Assembly: GCF_016811105.1 (NCBI RefSeq)
Contig: NZ_JAFBGM010000002.1
Span: 744,001 to 808,000 of the forward strand
Direction: 5' to 3'
Length of the DNA: 64,000 nt
DNA from: Aurantibacter crassamenti
Lineage (GTDB): Bacteria; Bacteroidota; Bacteroidia; Flavobacteriales; Flavobacteriaceae
Positions within the stretch are counted from its first letter, which is position 1. Each line of letters begins with the position of its first letter. The notes below the pieces were generated by a model. That model made no database searches. It worked only from the letters and a program-made list of their open reading frames with translations, and was not told the origin of the DNA. Shown piece after piece: positions 35,803-43,801 of the stretch. A program made the translations under genes and the position numbers.

Positions 35803-35976
35803 ATGAATAATCAACATCAATAAATAAATGAAAATATTGAGGCGGTTAAAGACTTTTTAAATCATAATAGCTTTGGTATTTTACTGAATGTTATCGACAG
35901 CAAACCCTTGGCTAGACATATTATGAAAGAACTAGGTGTAGATGAAAATGATGTTTTAATAAGGCATCTAGCTTAA
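35803..35976 (+). pseudogene. Remnant of a PaiB-like FMN-binding protein gene
   Basis: After a short ATG frame with a stop at 35821-35823, the same frame continues for 50 codons. It reads FLNHNSFGILLNVIDSKPLA, then RHIMKELGVDENDV, then RHLA. This follows the N-terminal pattern of FMN-binding negative transcriptional regulators and related pyridoxamine-phosphate-oxidase-like proteins (FIE..SFG.LV...DGKP.ATHIPLELG....DVL.GH.A). The premature stop, the missing start region and the loss of the C-terminal 150 residues mark it as decayed. The identification rests on a short match. Confidence 0.55.
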
Positions 35977-36054
35977 GTAAACCAATAAGAAAGCGATACA
36001 AATTCACTAAATTAGTATCCAGTTTTAATACTTCCCCACAAAAAATAGTAAAGT

Positions 36055-36975
36055 ATGATATTTTTTAAAAGGATAACATGGGCATTTTTGACCTTTTCTT
36101 TAGTAATTGCATTTTCGTGCAATTCAAAAAATGATCCACCTAAAGATTCCGATGACCCTACTGATCCAATTGATTCTGTGATCACTACACCAGAGCCAAC
36201 TCCTTTAGACAGTATCATTTTTACTGCCATTGGCGATGTACCATATAATGAAGGTCAGCGTACAGATTTAATAGCAATGATTAACACACATAACACGAAA
36301 TCAAAATCAGAATTCGTCGTGCATGTTGGCGATATAAAACCTGGGGCTGACCCCTGCACAGAACCTGTATATAAAGATGTAAGTGAGATTCTTAGTGAAT
36401 TTTCAATCCCAACATTTATGCTACTTGGCGATAATGAATATAATGACTGTGATGATCCCATTTCTGCATTAGAACTTTGGAATAAATATTTTTTAGACTT
36501 TCATAAAAATTGGACATTTGAACCCACAGTTACTTACCAAGAAAATCGTACTGAAAATTTTGTATGGTCACAAAAACAAGTAATGTTTATGGGGCTAAAT
36601 CTAGTAGGAAGTTCGGCTCATGACCAAGAAGAATGGGATACACGATTAGAAGATAATGGTAGGTTTTTACAAGATTATGTAACTGCAAATGCTGACGATT
36701 TAAAAGCTTTAGTCATCTTTGGTCACGCAAATATGGTTGAGCTCGGTCCGGACAAATTTGAACCCTTTACTGATATTTTAAAATCTGTAGCAACTGAGTT
36801 TGAAAAACCCATCTTATATGTACAAGGTGATGGTCATTTTTGGCTATTAAACAGACCTTATGATGAAATGAATATTCTTAGAGTTCAAGTAGAAGGTGGT
36901 GCAACGGCAGTTCAAATTACAGTGCATCCAGATAATGAAAAACCTTTCTCTTTTGATCGAAAATTTTTAGAATAA
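36055..36975 (+). CDS. Metallophosphoesterase lipoprotein
   Basis: The 306-residue protein has a lipobox with Cys22 (VIAFSCNSK). A Pro/Asp/Thr-rich linker (DSDDPTDPIDS) follows, then a calcineurin-like phosphoesterase domain. The metal-binding motifs are in order: AIGDVPY, VVHVGDIKPG, LLGDNEYNDC, FGHANM and GDGHFW. The order Asp, Gly-Asp, Asn, His, Gly-x-His matches the dinuclear-metal site. It would sit on the outer face of a membrane and hydrolyse an unknown phosphate ester. No obvious operon partner is present. Confidence 0.8.
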   Translation: MIFFKRITWAFLTFSLVIAFSCNSKNDPPKDSDDPTDPIDSVITTPEPTPLDSIIFTAIGDVPYNEGQRTDLIAMINTHNTKSKSEFVVHVGDIKPGADPCTEPVYKDVSEILSEFSIPTFMLLGDNEYNDCDDPISALELWNKYFLDFHKNWTFEPTVTYQENRTENFVWSQKQVMFMGLNLVGSSAHDQEEWDTRLEDNGRFLQDYVTANADDLKALVIFGHANMVELGPDKFEPFTDILKSVATEFEKPILYVQGDGHFWLLNRPYDEMNILRVQVEGGATAVQITVHPDNEKPFSFDRKFLE

Positions 36976-37077
36976 CCTTTCAAAATCGATCTTGATTTTT
37001 AATTGAATTAAAGCTAATTATTCAACTGATACTAGGATCAATAGCAGGAATAAATATAGCTAAATCATTATATTATT

Positions 37078-37452
37078 ATGGCCTACGATGAGTATTTAGC
37101 AGATAGAGCTCGAAATTATTTAAAGCACAAATCAGTTCATTTTGAAGAAAAAAAAATGATGGGAGGCCTCTGTTTTATGGTCGATGAAAAAATGTGTTTT
37201 GGCATGCACATTGATAAAAACTCTCAAACATCATTATTAATGGCTAGGGTTGGTACGGATCAATATGAGAATGCACTTTCAAAGCCACATTGTACAGAAA
37301 TGAATTTTACGGGTCGTACTATGAAAGGTTATGTCTTTGTTACTGAAGAAGGTATTGACACCGATGTAGATTTAGAATTTTGGCTACAATTATGCATAGA
37401 TTTCAATCCTTTCGCCAAAAGCAGCAAGAAGCGGACTTCTAAAAAGAAATAG
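37078..37452 (+). CDS. TfoX N-terminal domain protein
   Basis: The 124-residue protein matches the TfoX-N fold: MAYDEYLADRARNYL at the start, then the beta core EKKMMGGLCFMVDEKMCFG with the family MMGG/CF pattern, and PHCTEMNFTGRTMKGYVFV. The C-terminal domain of full-length Sxy/TfoX competence regulators is absent; the short form is common in Bacteroidota and its role is unclear. The lysine-rich end (KSSKKRTSKKK) may bind nucleic acid. It is convergent with dps and separated from it by a bidirectional terminator. Confidence 0.82.
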   Translation: MAYDEYLADRARNYLKHKSVHFEEKKMMGGLCFMVDEKMCFGMHIDKNSQTSLLMARVGTDQYENALSKPHCTEMNFTGRTMKGYVFVTEEGIDTDVDLEFWLQLCIDFNPFAKSSKKRTSKKK

Positions 37453-37515
37453 AAGAAAATAATTAAAACTATTTCAGAGTCATCGAGATTTAAAAATAGG
37501 GTTGCGATTTGAACC

Positions 37516-37550
37516 AAAAAAAGCGTGTCAATAAACACGCCTTTTTTTTT
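37516..37550. terminator. Bidirectional terminator between TfoX-N and dps
   Basis: GCGTGT at 37523-37528 and ACACGC at 37535-37540 form a stem flanked by seven A on the left and nine T on the right, so both converging transcripts see a hairpin with a T-run. Confidence 0.8.
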
Positions 37551-37565
37551 GAACTCTACTATCTT

Positions 37566-38045
37566 TTAAATATCCTCAGCCAACCAAGCTTTCATCATCC
37601 AAACTGTTTTTTCTTGTTCAGAAATAAAATCACTCATCATACTATTTGTACCCTCATCTCCTGCTTCATCAGAAGCATCTAAAATACCTCTTTCAATAAC
37701 CAATAACTGTGATAATGAATCAACAATTAAACGAATCGCTTCCTCATCTCGAGTAATATTTTTACCCACTGGTACTTTCGAAATTTTTATATAATCTTCA
37801 AAAGTGTGTTCTGGCACAACACCCAAAGTAAGAATACGCTCCGCAATCATATCTACCTTCATGTTGGCATCAGTATACAACTCTTCAAATTTAACATGAA
37901 GATCGAAAAAACGCTTTCCTTTTATATTCCAATGAATACCTCTTAAATTCTGATAATAGGTTTGAAAATTAGCTAATAAAGTATTTAATTCCTTTCCTAA
38001 TTCTTCCGATTTCTTGATGTCTAGACCTATACTATTGATTTTCAT
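37566..38045 (-). CDS. dps: Dps ferritin-like DNA-protection protein
   Basis: The 159-residue protein has the Dps ferroxidase residues with correct spacing: His38 (GIHWNIKG), His50 (FFDLHVKF), Asp65 and Glu69 (KVDMIAERI). Dps forms a dodecameric shell that oxidises Fe(II) with hydrogen peroxide and protects DNA. It is divergent from oxyR with 104 bp between the starts; OxyR is a known activator of dps, so peroxide induction is expected. The N-terminus is short, without a long lysine-rich DNA-binding tail. Confidence 0.93.
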   Translation of the reverse strand: MKINSIGLDIKKSEELGKELNTLLANFQTYYQNLRGIHWNIKGKRFFDLHVKFEELYTDANMKVDMIAERILTLGVVPEHTFEDYIKISKVPVGKNITRDEEAIRLIVDSLSQLLVIERGILDASDEAGDEGTNSMMSDFISEQEKTVWMMKAWLAEDI

Positions 38046-38149
38046 ATGATTTCATTTTTAAATTACTATAAATTTACAAAATGATTATACCACAAAACCA
38101 TAAGTTTTATTGATGGATTTTATACCTTTATTGTTTAGAATTATAGCTC

Positions 38150-39091
38150 ATGACAATAACACAATTACAATACGTTTTGGCGGTCGCTGAATATCGAAAC
38201 TTTACTATAGCTGCAAAACACAGTTTTGTTACGCAACCTACTTTAAGCATGCAAGTTCAAAAGCTAGAAGATCAGCTAGATGTGCAAATATTTGACCGAA
38301 GTAAAAAACCTATTGGAATTACAGAAGTAGGTGAAAAAATAGTATCACAGGCCAAAAATATTGTTGCTGAAGCCGACCGAATTAAAGATATAGTTGATCA
38401 AGACAAAGGGTTTATTGGGGGTGAATTTACATTAGGCATCATACCTACGATTATGCCTACTCTATTACCAATGTTTCTTAAGAGTTTTATTAATAAATAT
38501 CCCAGAGTAAACTTAAATATTAAAGAACAGCCAACAGAAACGCTAATAAAAAATATTGCCGATGGTCATTTAGACGCAGCAATTGCAGCCACGCCACTTG
38601 AAATAGAGTTTATCAAAGAGCGACCCCTATACTATGAGCCTTTCGTAGGCTACGTACCCAACGGACACCGTTTATTTTCGGCGTCTAAAATTTCTCCAGC
38701 TGATTTAGACATTGCTGATATATTATTATTACAAGACGGACATTGCTTTAGAGAAGGTGTAATTAATTTATGCAAAACTGCAGGCAATAATGTAAATGAA
38801 CATTTTCAGTTACAAAGTGGTAGTTTTGAAACACTTGTTAATTTGGCTAATGAAGGTCTTGGCATGACTTTATTACCCTATTTGAATAGTCTTGAATTAG
38901 ATGAGGTAAAGAAAAAACAACTGCGATATTTCAATGAACCACCACCGGCACGTGAGGTTAGTATAATATACCATAAGAATGAGCTAAAAATGCAAATTAC
39001 CAACGCCTTAATTGATGTAATATCAGGCGTGGTTAGAGGCGCTATAGCTTTTCAAGACGTGAAGATTATCAGTCCGTTAGGGGGGAAATAA
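38150..39091 (+). CDS. oxyR: OxyR hydrogen-peroxide-sensing LysR regulator
   Basis: The 313-residue LysR-type regulator has an N-terminal winged helix (MTITQLQYVLAVAEYRNFTI, LDVQIFDRSKKPIGITEVG). Its effector domain carries a Cys pair at residues 199 and 208 in CFREGVINLC. The eight-residue spacing and even the numbering equal those of E. coli OxyR, where the pair forms the peroxide-sensing disulphide. It is divergent from dps, the classical target. A short conserved helical protein gene is convergent downstream. Confidence 0.93.
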   Translation: MTITQLQYVLAVAEYRNFTIAAKHSFVTQPTLSMQVQKLEDQLDVQIFDRSKKPIGITEVGEKIVSQAKNIVAEADRIKDIVDQDKGFIGGEFTLGIIPTIMPTLLPMFLKSFINKYPRVNLNIKEQPTETLIKNIADGHLDAAIAATPLEIEFIKERPLYYEPFVGYVPNGHRLFSASKISPADLDIADILLLQDGHCFREGVINLCKTAGNNVNEHFQLQSGSFETLVNLANEGLGMTLLPYLNSLELDEVKKKQLRYFNEPPPAREVSIIYHKNELKMQITNALIDVISGVVRGAIAFQDVKIISPLGGK

Positions 39092-39118
39092 AAAAATCCC
39101 CCATTGTTAATGGGGGAT
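39091..39118 (-). terminator. Terminator of the small minus-strand gene
   Basis: ATCCCCCATT at 39096-39105 pairs with AATGGGGGAT at 39109-39118 around a three-base loop; on the minus strand the hairpin is followed by six T. It also lies directly after the oxyR stop codon and may act as a roadblock there. Confidence 0.8.
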
Positions 39119-39124
39119 GTATAT

Positions 39125-39322
39125 CTAAGCTTTTAAATAAATTAAACTTTCGTGCAATTCAGGTTTATCATTAATAAAACCCTCTAGCCATTCTTTTAAT
39201 TCTTCAATTTCTTGGGGGAGTAATCGTGAAATCGCTTTCTGTAGTTCTTTGCAAAACAAACTTGCATCAAAACTAACCTTTTTAAGTACCGTTTTAGTGT
39301 ACTCAAGCATTGCTCTTGCCAT
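39125..39322 (-). CDS. Small conserved-looking helical protein
   Basis: The 65-residue protein starts MARAMLEYTKTVLKKVSFDA and contains an amphipathic helix pair (CKELQKAISRLLPQEIEELK, LEGFINDKP). It has its own strong terminator and good coding character, so it is probably a genuine gene although short. I cannot assign a family. The location beside oxyR and dps may be coincidental, since it is convergent with oxyR. Confidence 0.6.
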   Translation of the reverse strand: MARAMLEYTKTVLKKVSFDASLFCKELQKAISRLLPQEIEELKEWLEGFINDKPELHESLIYLKA

Positions 39323-39412
39323 ATGAAAAAGATTAAAATTAGTTGTTTATCAAAAATAACTACTTTCGTTCTAAATATATTGCTAGTACCACGTTAAAGT
39401 TAAGGTAAATTC

Positions 39413-40738
39413 ATGTTAAAGTCAATAAAAACAGTACATTCGAGAGATAACATAAAATTAAATTCGTGCAGTAGAAATACAATTATTACAATAATTGTTC
39501 TTTTGTTATTAACTAGTTGCTCTAGCTCAAAAAAAATAATATCAAAAAATATATCGGCTACTATACATTCAGAACAATCGGCAAATCATTTTACTGGAAT
39601 TTTGATAATCGACCCCCAAATCAATGATACTATTTACAATCTAAATTCACAGAAATATTTCACACCCGCTAGTAACACTAAAATTTTCACTCTTTATTCC
39701 GCTTTAAAACTTTTACCAAAAGAAATACCTGCCCTAAAATACATTACAACAAATAACACCACGTATATTGAAGGAACAGGTGATCCAACTTTATTTCATT
39801 CCTATTTTCAGAATGACAATGTTGTTAATTTTCTAAAGGATAAAAAGGAAATCTCACTTTCATTAAACAATTTTGATGATGCAAAATATGGCCCAGGATG
39901 GTCTTGGGATGATTATCAATATTATTATCAGCCTGAAAGAGGAAGTCTACCACTTTATGGTAATGTAGTTACACTCTACAACATGCCGCAAAAAACTATT
40001 TCTCCTCAATTTTTTACAGATAGTATTGTCAATATTCATTTCAACAAGAACCGTGAAGCCGAAAAGAATCTATTTTACTATTCAACCAAAAGAAGAGACA
40101 CAATAGAAATTCCTTTTCGAACAGATTCAACCTTAACTCGAAAATTATTAGAGCAAGTTCTTAACAAAAAAATTAAATTAGTTAACGAGATGCCCAAGGG
40201 TGAAAAGCAACTCATTTATAGTGTACCCACTGACACAGTCTTGAAAAGAATGATGCATGAAAGCGATAACTTTTTGGCAGAACAGTTATTGATATTGGGA
40301 TCATCAACGTTATCAGACACTTTAAATAGCAGCACAACAAGAAACTATGTACTAGAGAAACTATTAGCTGATTTAAAACAAGAACCGCGTTGGGTAGATG
40401 GATCCGGATTATCACGTTATAATTTATTCACACCAGAATCAATAGTTCAGGTATTACAAAAAATGTATATCGAGATTCCAAGAGAACGCCTTTTTGACTT
40501 TTTTCCTAAGGGAGGAGTTTCCGGAACTTTGGAAGATTGGTATCCAGGAAACACAGAACCCTATATTTTTGCTAAAACAGGAAGTTTAAGCAACAATCAT
40601 TGCTTGAGTGGGTATCTAATTACCAAATCTGGAAAAACCCTAATATTTAGTTTTATGAACAATCACTTCAAGCAATCATCTTCAGAAATCAAAAAAAGAA
40701 TGCAACACATTTTTGAAGAAATTAGAGATAATTATTAG
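39413..40738 (+). CDS. D-alanyl-D-alanine carboxypeptidase/endopeptidase (family S13)
   Basis: The 441-residue protein has a long basic N-region, a hydrophobic core and a lipobox (LLTSCSSS, Cys36). The penicillin-binding motifs are in order: SxxK in PASNTKIF (Ser87/Lys90), SxN in HESDNFLAE (about 278-283) and KTG in AKTGSLSNN (about 385). The wide gap between the first two motifs is typical of PBP4/DacB, which trims peptidoglycan cross-links. It should be anchored in the periplasm. It overlaps the convergent NudK gene by four bases at the stop codons. Confidence 0.88.
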   Translation: MLKSIKTVHSRDNIKLNSCSRNTIITIIVLLLLTSCSSSKKIISKNISATIHSEQSANHFTGILIIDPQINDTIYNLNSQKYFTPASNTKIFTLYSALKLLPKEIPALKYITTNNTTYIEGTGDPTLFHSYFQNDNVVNFLKDKKEISLSLNNFDDAKYGPGWSWDDYQYYYQPERGSLPLYGNVVTLYNMPQKTISPQFFTDSIVNIHFNKNREAEKNLFYYSTKRRDTIEIPFRTDSTLTRKLLEQVLNKKIKLVNEMPKGEKQLIYSVPTDTVLKRMMHESDNFLAEQLLILGSSTLSDTLNSSTTRNYVLEKLLADLKQEPRWVDGSGLSRYNLFTPESIVQVLQKMYIEIPRERLFDFFPKGGVSGTLEDWYPGNTEPYIFAKTGSLSNNHCLSGYLITKSGKTLIFSFMNNHFKQSSSEIKKRMQHIFEEIRDNY

Positions 40739-41322
40739 TTACCAACCAAATTATGTATCTCAGCATATTGCAATAAAAGAATGGTCTTAGCATCTTTAAT
40801 TTCTCCGGTGACAATCATTTGAAGTGCTTTTTCTATAGGATATTCTAACACTTCAATATTTTCAGTTTCATCTTCAGCACCTCCACCCTCGCCTATTTTC
40901 ATTTGATCTTCATACGCACCAATAAATAGATATAAAATTTCGGTTACCGAGCCAGGGCTCATGTAAGTCTCTATTACTTTTTCTACATTATCTATTTTAT
41001 ATCCAGTTTCTTCTTCAGTTTCTTTACGTATACAATCTTCTGGTTTATCGCCGTCTAAAAGTCCCGCACATACTTCAATCATCATTCCGTCTTCATTCCC
41101 ATTTACATAAGTCGGCATTCGAAATTGTCGGGTTAAAATCACAGTTCCCTTTTTCTTATTATATAGTAATATGGCCGCACCATTACCACGATCATAAGCC
41201 TCTCTATGCTGTTCTTCCCAAGAGCCATCATCCTTTTGATATTCAAAACTAAATTTATTGAGTGTATACCAATTGTCAGATAACAGCTTCTTCTTAATAT
41301 TTCTAATACGATTATTTTTCAT
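40735..41322 (-). CDS. nudK: NudK-type NUDIX sugar-nucleotide pyrophosphatase
   Basis: The 195-residue enzyme has a Nudix box in AGLLDGDKPEDCIRKETEEE followed by TGY (about residues 93-115). The downstream MSPGSVTEILYLF stretch is typical of NudK, which hydrolyses GDP-mannose and related sugar nucleotides to sugar phosphate and nucleotide. It has the N-terminal dimerisation strand (WYTLNKFSFEYQKDDGSW). It is cytoplasmic and stands alone, convergent with the carboxypeptidase gene. Confidence 0.85.
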   Translation of the reverse strand: MKNNRIRNIKKKLLSDNWYTLNKFSFEYQKDDGSWEEQHREAYDRGNGAAILLYNKKKGTVILTRQFRMPTYVNGNEDGMMIEVCAGLLDGDKPEDCIRKETEEETGYKIDNVEKVIETYMSPGSVTEILYLFIGAYEDQMKIGEGGGAEDETENIEVLEYPIEKALQMIVTGEIKDAKTILLLQYAEIHNLVGN

Positions 41323-41458
41323 TATGCCAAGTTACAAAGTGCCTTATTAGAATTCAACAGCAAACGGCTATGTTTTTATTGATCCAGTTTATTTTGAAAT
41401 AAAATTGGTATTCAAAATGAATTCAAAATTGTAAATTCATACATTCAAAACCTTCCAA

Positions 41459-43192
41459 ATGTACATACCAAAATCTCTTCACAGTTATTTAGTCTTACTT
41501 ATTGTAATACTAACTTCTTGTTCAAACCCCGCACAAGAAACAGGAACACTACTTATTCATGGTGGCCCCATCTATACTGTAGATTCAACCCAAACAAAAG
41601 TAGAAGCTGTAGTTACAAAAGACAGTATTATACTTTTCGCAGGCAGTCTTGAAGAAGCCGAAAAATATAAAAACGAACAAACACAAATACTAGATTTAGA
41701 GGGCAATACAATGACGCCGGGTTTAATTGAAGGACATGGTCACTTTATGGGATTGGGTATTAGTGCTCTAGAACTCGATTTAACGAATACCAACAGCTAT
41801 GAAGAAATTGTTGCTGCTGTTGCAGAAAAAGTAAAAACGGTTAAACCAGGTGAATGGATAATTGGTACCGGTTGGCACCAAAGTAAATGGAATGTAAAAC
41901 CGGAGATAATGGTAAAAGGTTTTCAAACGCATGATTTATTAAGTGCGGTTTCACCAAACAACCCTGTTGTTTTAGGTCATGTAAGTGGACATGCGGTTTT
42001 TGCAAACGCCGCGGCCATGGATATTGCAGGAATTCATGCTTTAACAAAAGAAGGTATCGACAAATCTTCAGTAGAGGGCGGTGAAATTATAAGAGATGCA
42101 TTAGGAAGACCTACCGGTATTTTTAATGAGACAGCCACAGATATAATTTGGAAGCATGTTCCAACCGATATGTACACCCCTGAAAAATACATCGAAGCTT
42201 TTGATCTTGCTATTGCTGCATGCCATGAAAATGGAATCGTTGGTTTTCATGACGCTGGAATTGGTAGAGAAAATATCGAATTTTATGAAGCTATGAAATC
42301 AGCTGGTAAAATGACCGTACGTATGTATGCTATGCTTACTGGTGGGGACATGGATTTGGTAGATGAATGGGGTGACAAGGGGCCTTTGATAGATCCTGAC
42401 AATCGGTTAACTATACGTTCGATAAAATTAAATTGTGATGGAGCATTAGGTTCACGAGGTGCATGGTTATTAGAAGAGTATACGGACCAACCCGGCCATT
42501 TTGGTCATGAAACACTACCCATGGAAGTCGTAAAAGAAACTGCCATAAAAGGATTAAAAAATGGTTTTCAAGTTTGCTCTCATGCTATTGGTGATCGCGC
42601 AAACCGCGAAATACTAGATCGTTACGAATCGGCATTTAAAGATCTACCTGAAGCAACCAAAGATCATCGATTCCGGATAGAACATGCGCAACATTTGCAT
42701 CCAGATGATATTCCTCGTTTTGCAGAACTAGGTGTTATACCAGCAATGCAAGCCATACATATGTCTTCTGATAGACCTTGGGCAATTGATCGTTTGGGCC
42801 AAAAACGAATCGAAGAAGGTGCTTACATGTGGCAAGATCTTTTAAAAAGTGGTATTCCAATTATCAACGGCACAGACGTACCAGTAGAACCATTGAATCC
42901 GATAGCAAGTTTATATGCCAGTATAAGCCGTAAAACATTAAAAGGTACTCCCGAAGGTGGATATGAACCAGCACAAAAAATGACTAGAACACAGGCTTTA
43001 AGATCATATACTTTAGATGCAGCCTATGGTGCTTTTGAAGAAAACATCAAAGGTTCAATTACCGCTGGTAAACTTGCGGACTTTACCATATATAATCAAG
43101 ATATTATGACCGTACCTGAAGACGAATTCTTAAAAACCGAAATTGCGATGACCATTTTTAATGGTGAGGTGGTGTATTCTAAAAGTGAATAG
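41459..43192 (+). CDS. YtcJ-type amidohydrolase lipoprotein
   Basis: The 577-residue protein has a lipobox (ILTSCSNP, Cys21) and the metal-dependent amidohydrolase fold. Metal ligands are visible in MTPGLIEGHGHFMG (HxH), CSHAIGDRA and FRIEHAQHLHP, with the final aspartate in IINGTDVPVEP. The pattern is that of YtcJ-like exoenzymes of the amidohydrolase-3 class, which cleave amides or N-formyl groups. Export as a lipoprotein suggests an extracytoplasmic substrate. It ends nine bases before the convergent dehydrogenase operon. Confidence 0.88.
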   Translation: MYIPKSLHSYLVLLIVILTSCSNPAQETGTLLIHGGPIYTVDSTQTKVEAVVTKDSIILFAGSLEEAEKYKNEQTQILDLEGNTMTPGLIEGHGHFMGLGISALELDLTNTNSYEEIVAAVAEKVKTVKPGEWIIGTGWHQSKWNVKPEIMVKGFQTHDLLSAVSPNNPVVLGHVSGHAVFANAAAMDIAGIHALTKEGIDKSSVEGGEIIRDALGRPTGIFNETATDIIWKHVPTDMYTPEKYIEAFDLAIAACHENGIVGFHDAGIGRENIEFYEAMKSAGKMTVRMYAMLTGGDMDLVDEWGDKGPLIDPDNRLTIRSIKLNCDGALGSRGAWLLEEYTDQPGHFGHETLPMEVVKETAIKGLKNGFQVCSHAIGDRANREILDRYESAFKDLPEATKDHRFRIEHAQHLHPDDIPRFAELGVIPAMQAIHMSSDRPWAIDRLGQKRIEEGAYMWQDLLKSGIPIINGTDVPVEPLNPIASLYASISRKTLKGTPEGGYEPAQKMTRTQALRSYTLDAAYGAFEENIKGSITAGKLADFTIYNQDIMTVPEDEFLKTEIAMTIFNGEVVYSKSE

Positions 43193-43201
43193 TTTTAAGC
43201 G

Positions 43202-43798
43202 CTATCCCAAACTCCATTTATTTCCAACTTCAGACACAGGTTTGCATGGTTCATATTTACCAGGGATTGGATCATAATTCAAAACATTTTTTCCAATCTC
43301 TTCTGAAGTAAAATAAGCGCCAATGGCCATTGCTTTTAGAGATCTATAAAAACCAATGGGCTCTTGTTTACCTACCGAAGATCCCCAAACACCAGGATTA
43401 AACTTACCCGAGGTTATCTCAGCATTTTCTAGCACTTTTACTCTATCCGTTTCATTTAAGTTTGCAAAATCTGCGCCAAAATCAGCTTTACAATCTTCAT
43501 TAAACTTTGCAATATTATCACGCATTTCTTGCTGTGCGTTTTCATCGTAACCTTTAGCTATAACCGTATCAATAAATACATCAACATTCATATCTAAAGC
43601 TCCTGGTGTTTCTGTTTTAGGAAGAATCATATCAACTAAAGTTGCGATTGTTTTCGCTTCGTTTTCATTGAAAAAAAGTGGTTGCCAATTTAATCTTGGC
43701 TCATCTTTACAAGCTTGTAGTAGTGAAAAAATTGAGGGCATGGCTAGTGCTGCTCCTGCAAACAGACCTGTTTTCTTAAGTGCTTTTCTTCTATCCAT
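43202..43798 (-). CDS. Gluconate 2-dehydrogenase subunit 3-like protein, Tat substrate
   Basis: The 198-residue protein begins with a twin-arginine-like signal (MDRRKALKKTGLFAGAALAM), ending near a Cys that could be lipidated (LLQACKDE). It continues with the subunit-3 domain (NENEAKTIATLVDMILPKTETPG). This small subunit escorts the FAD-carrying GMC subunit through the Tat pathway and stabilises it in the periplasm. It starts three bases after the GMC gene stop on the same transcript. No cytochrome c subunit gene is present, so the electron acceptor is unknown. Confidence 0.88.
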   Translation of the reverse strand: MDRRKALKKTGLFAGAALAMPSIFSLLQACKDEPRLNWQPLFFNENEAKTIATLVDMILPKTETPGALDMNVDVFIDTVIAKGYDENAQQEMRDNIAKFNEDCKADFGADFANLNETDRVKVLENAEITSGKFNPGVWGSSVGKQEPIGFYRSLKAMAIGAYFTSEEIGKNVLNYDPIPGKYEPCKPVSEVGNKWSLG

Positions 43799-43801
43799 GT
43801 T

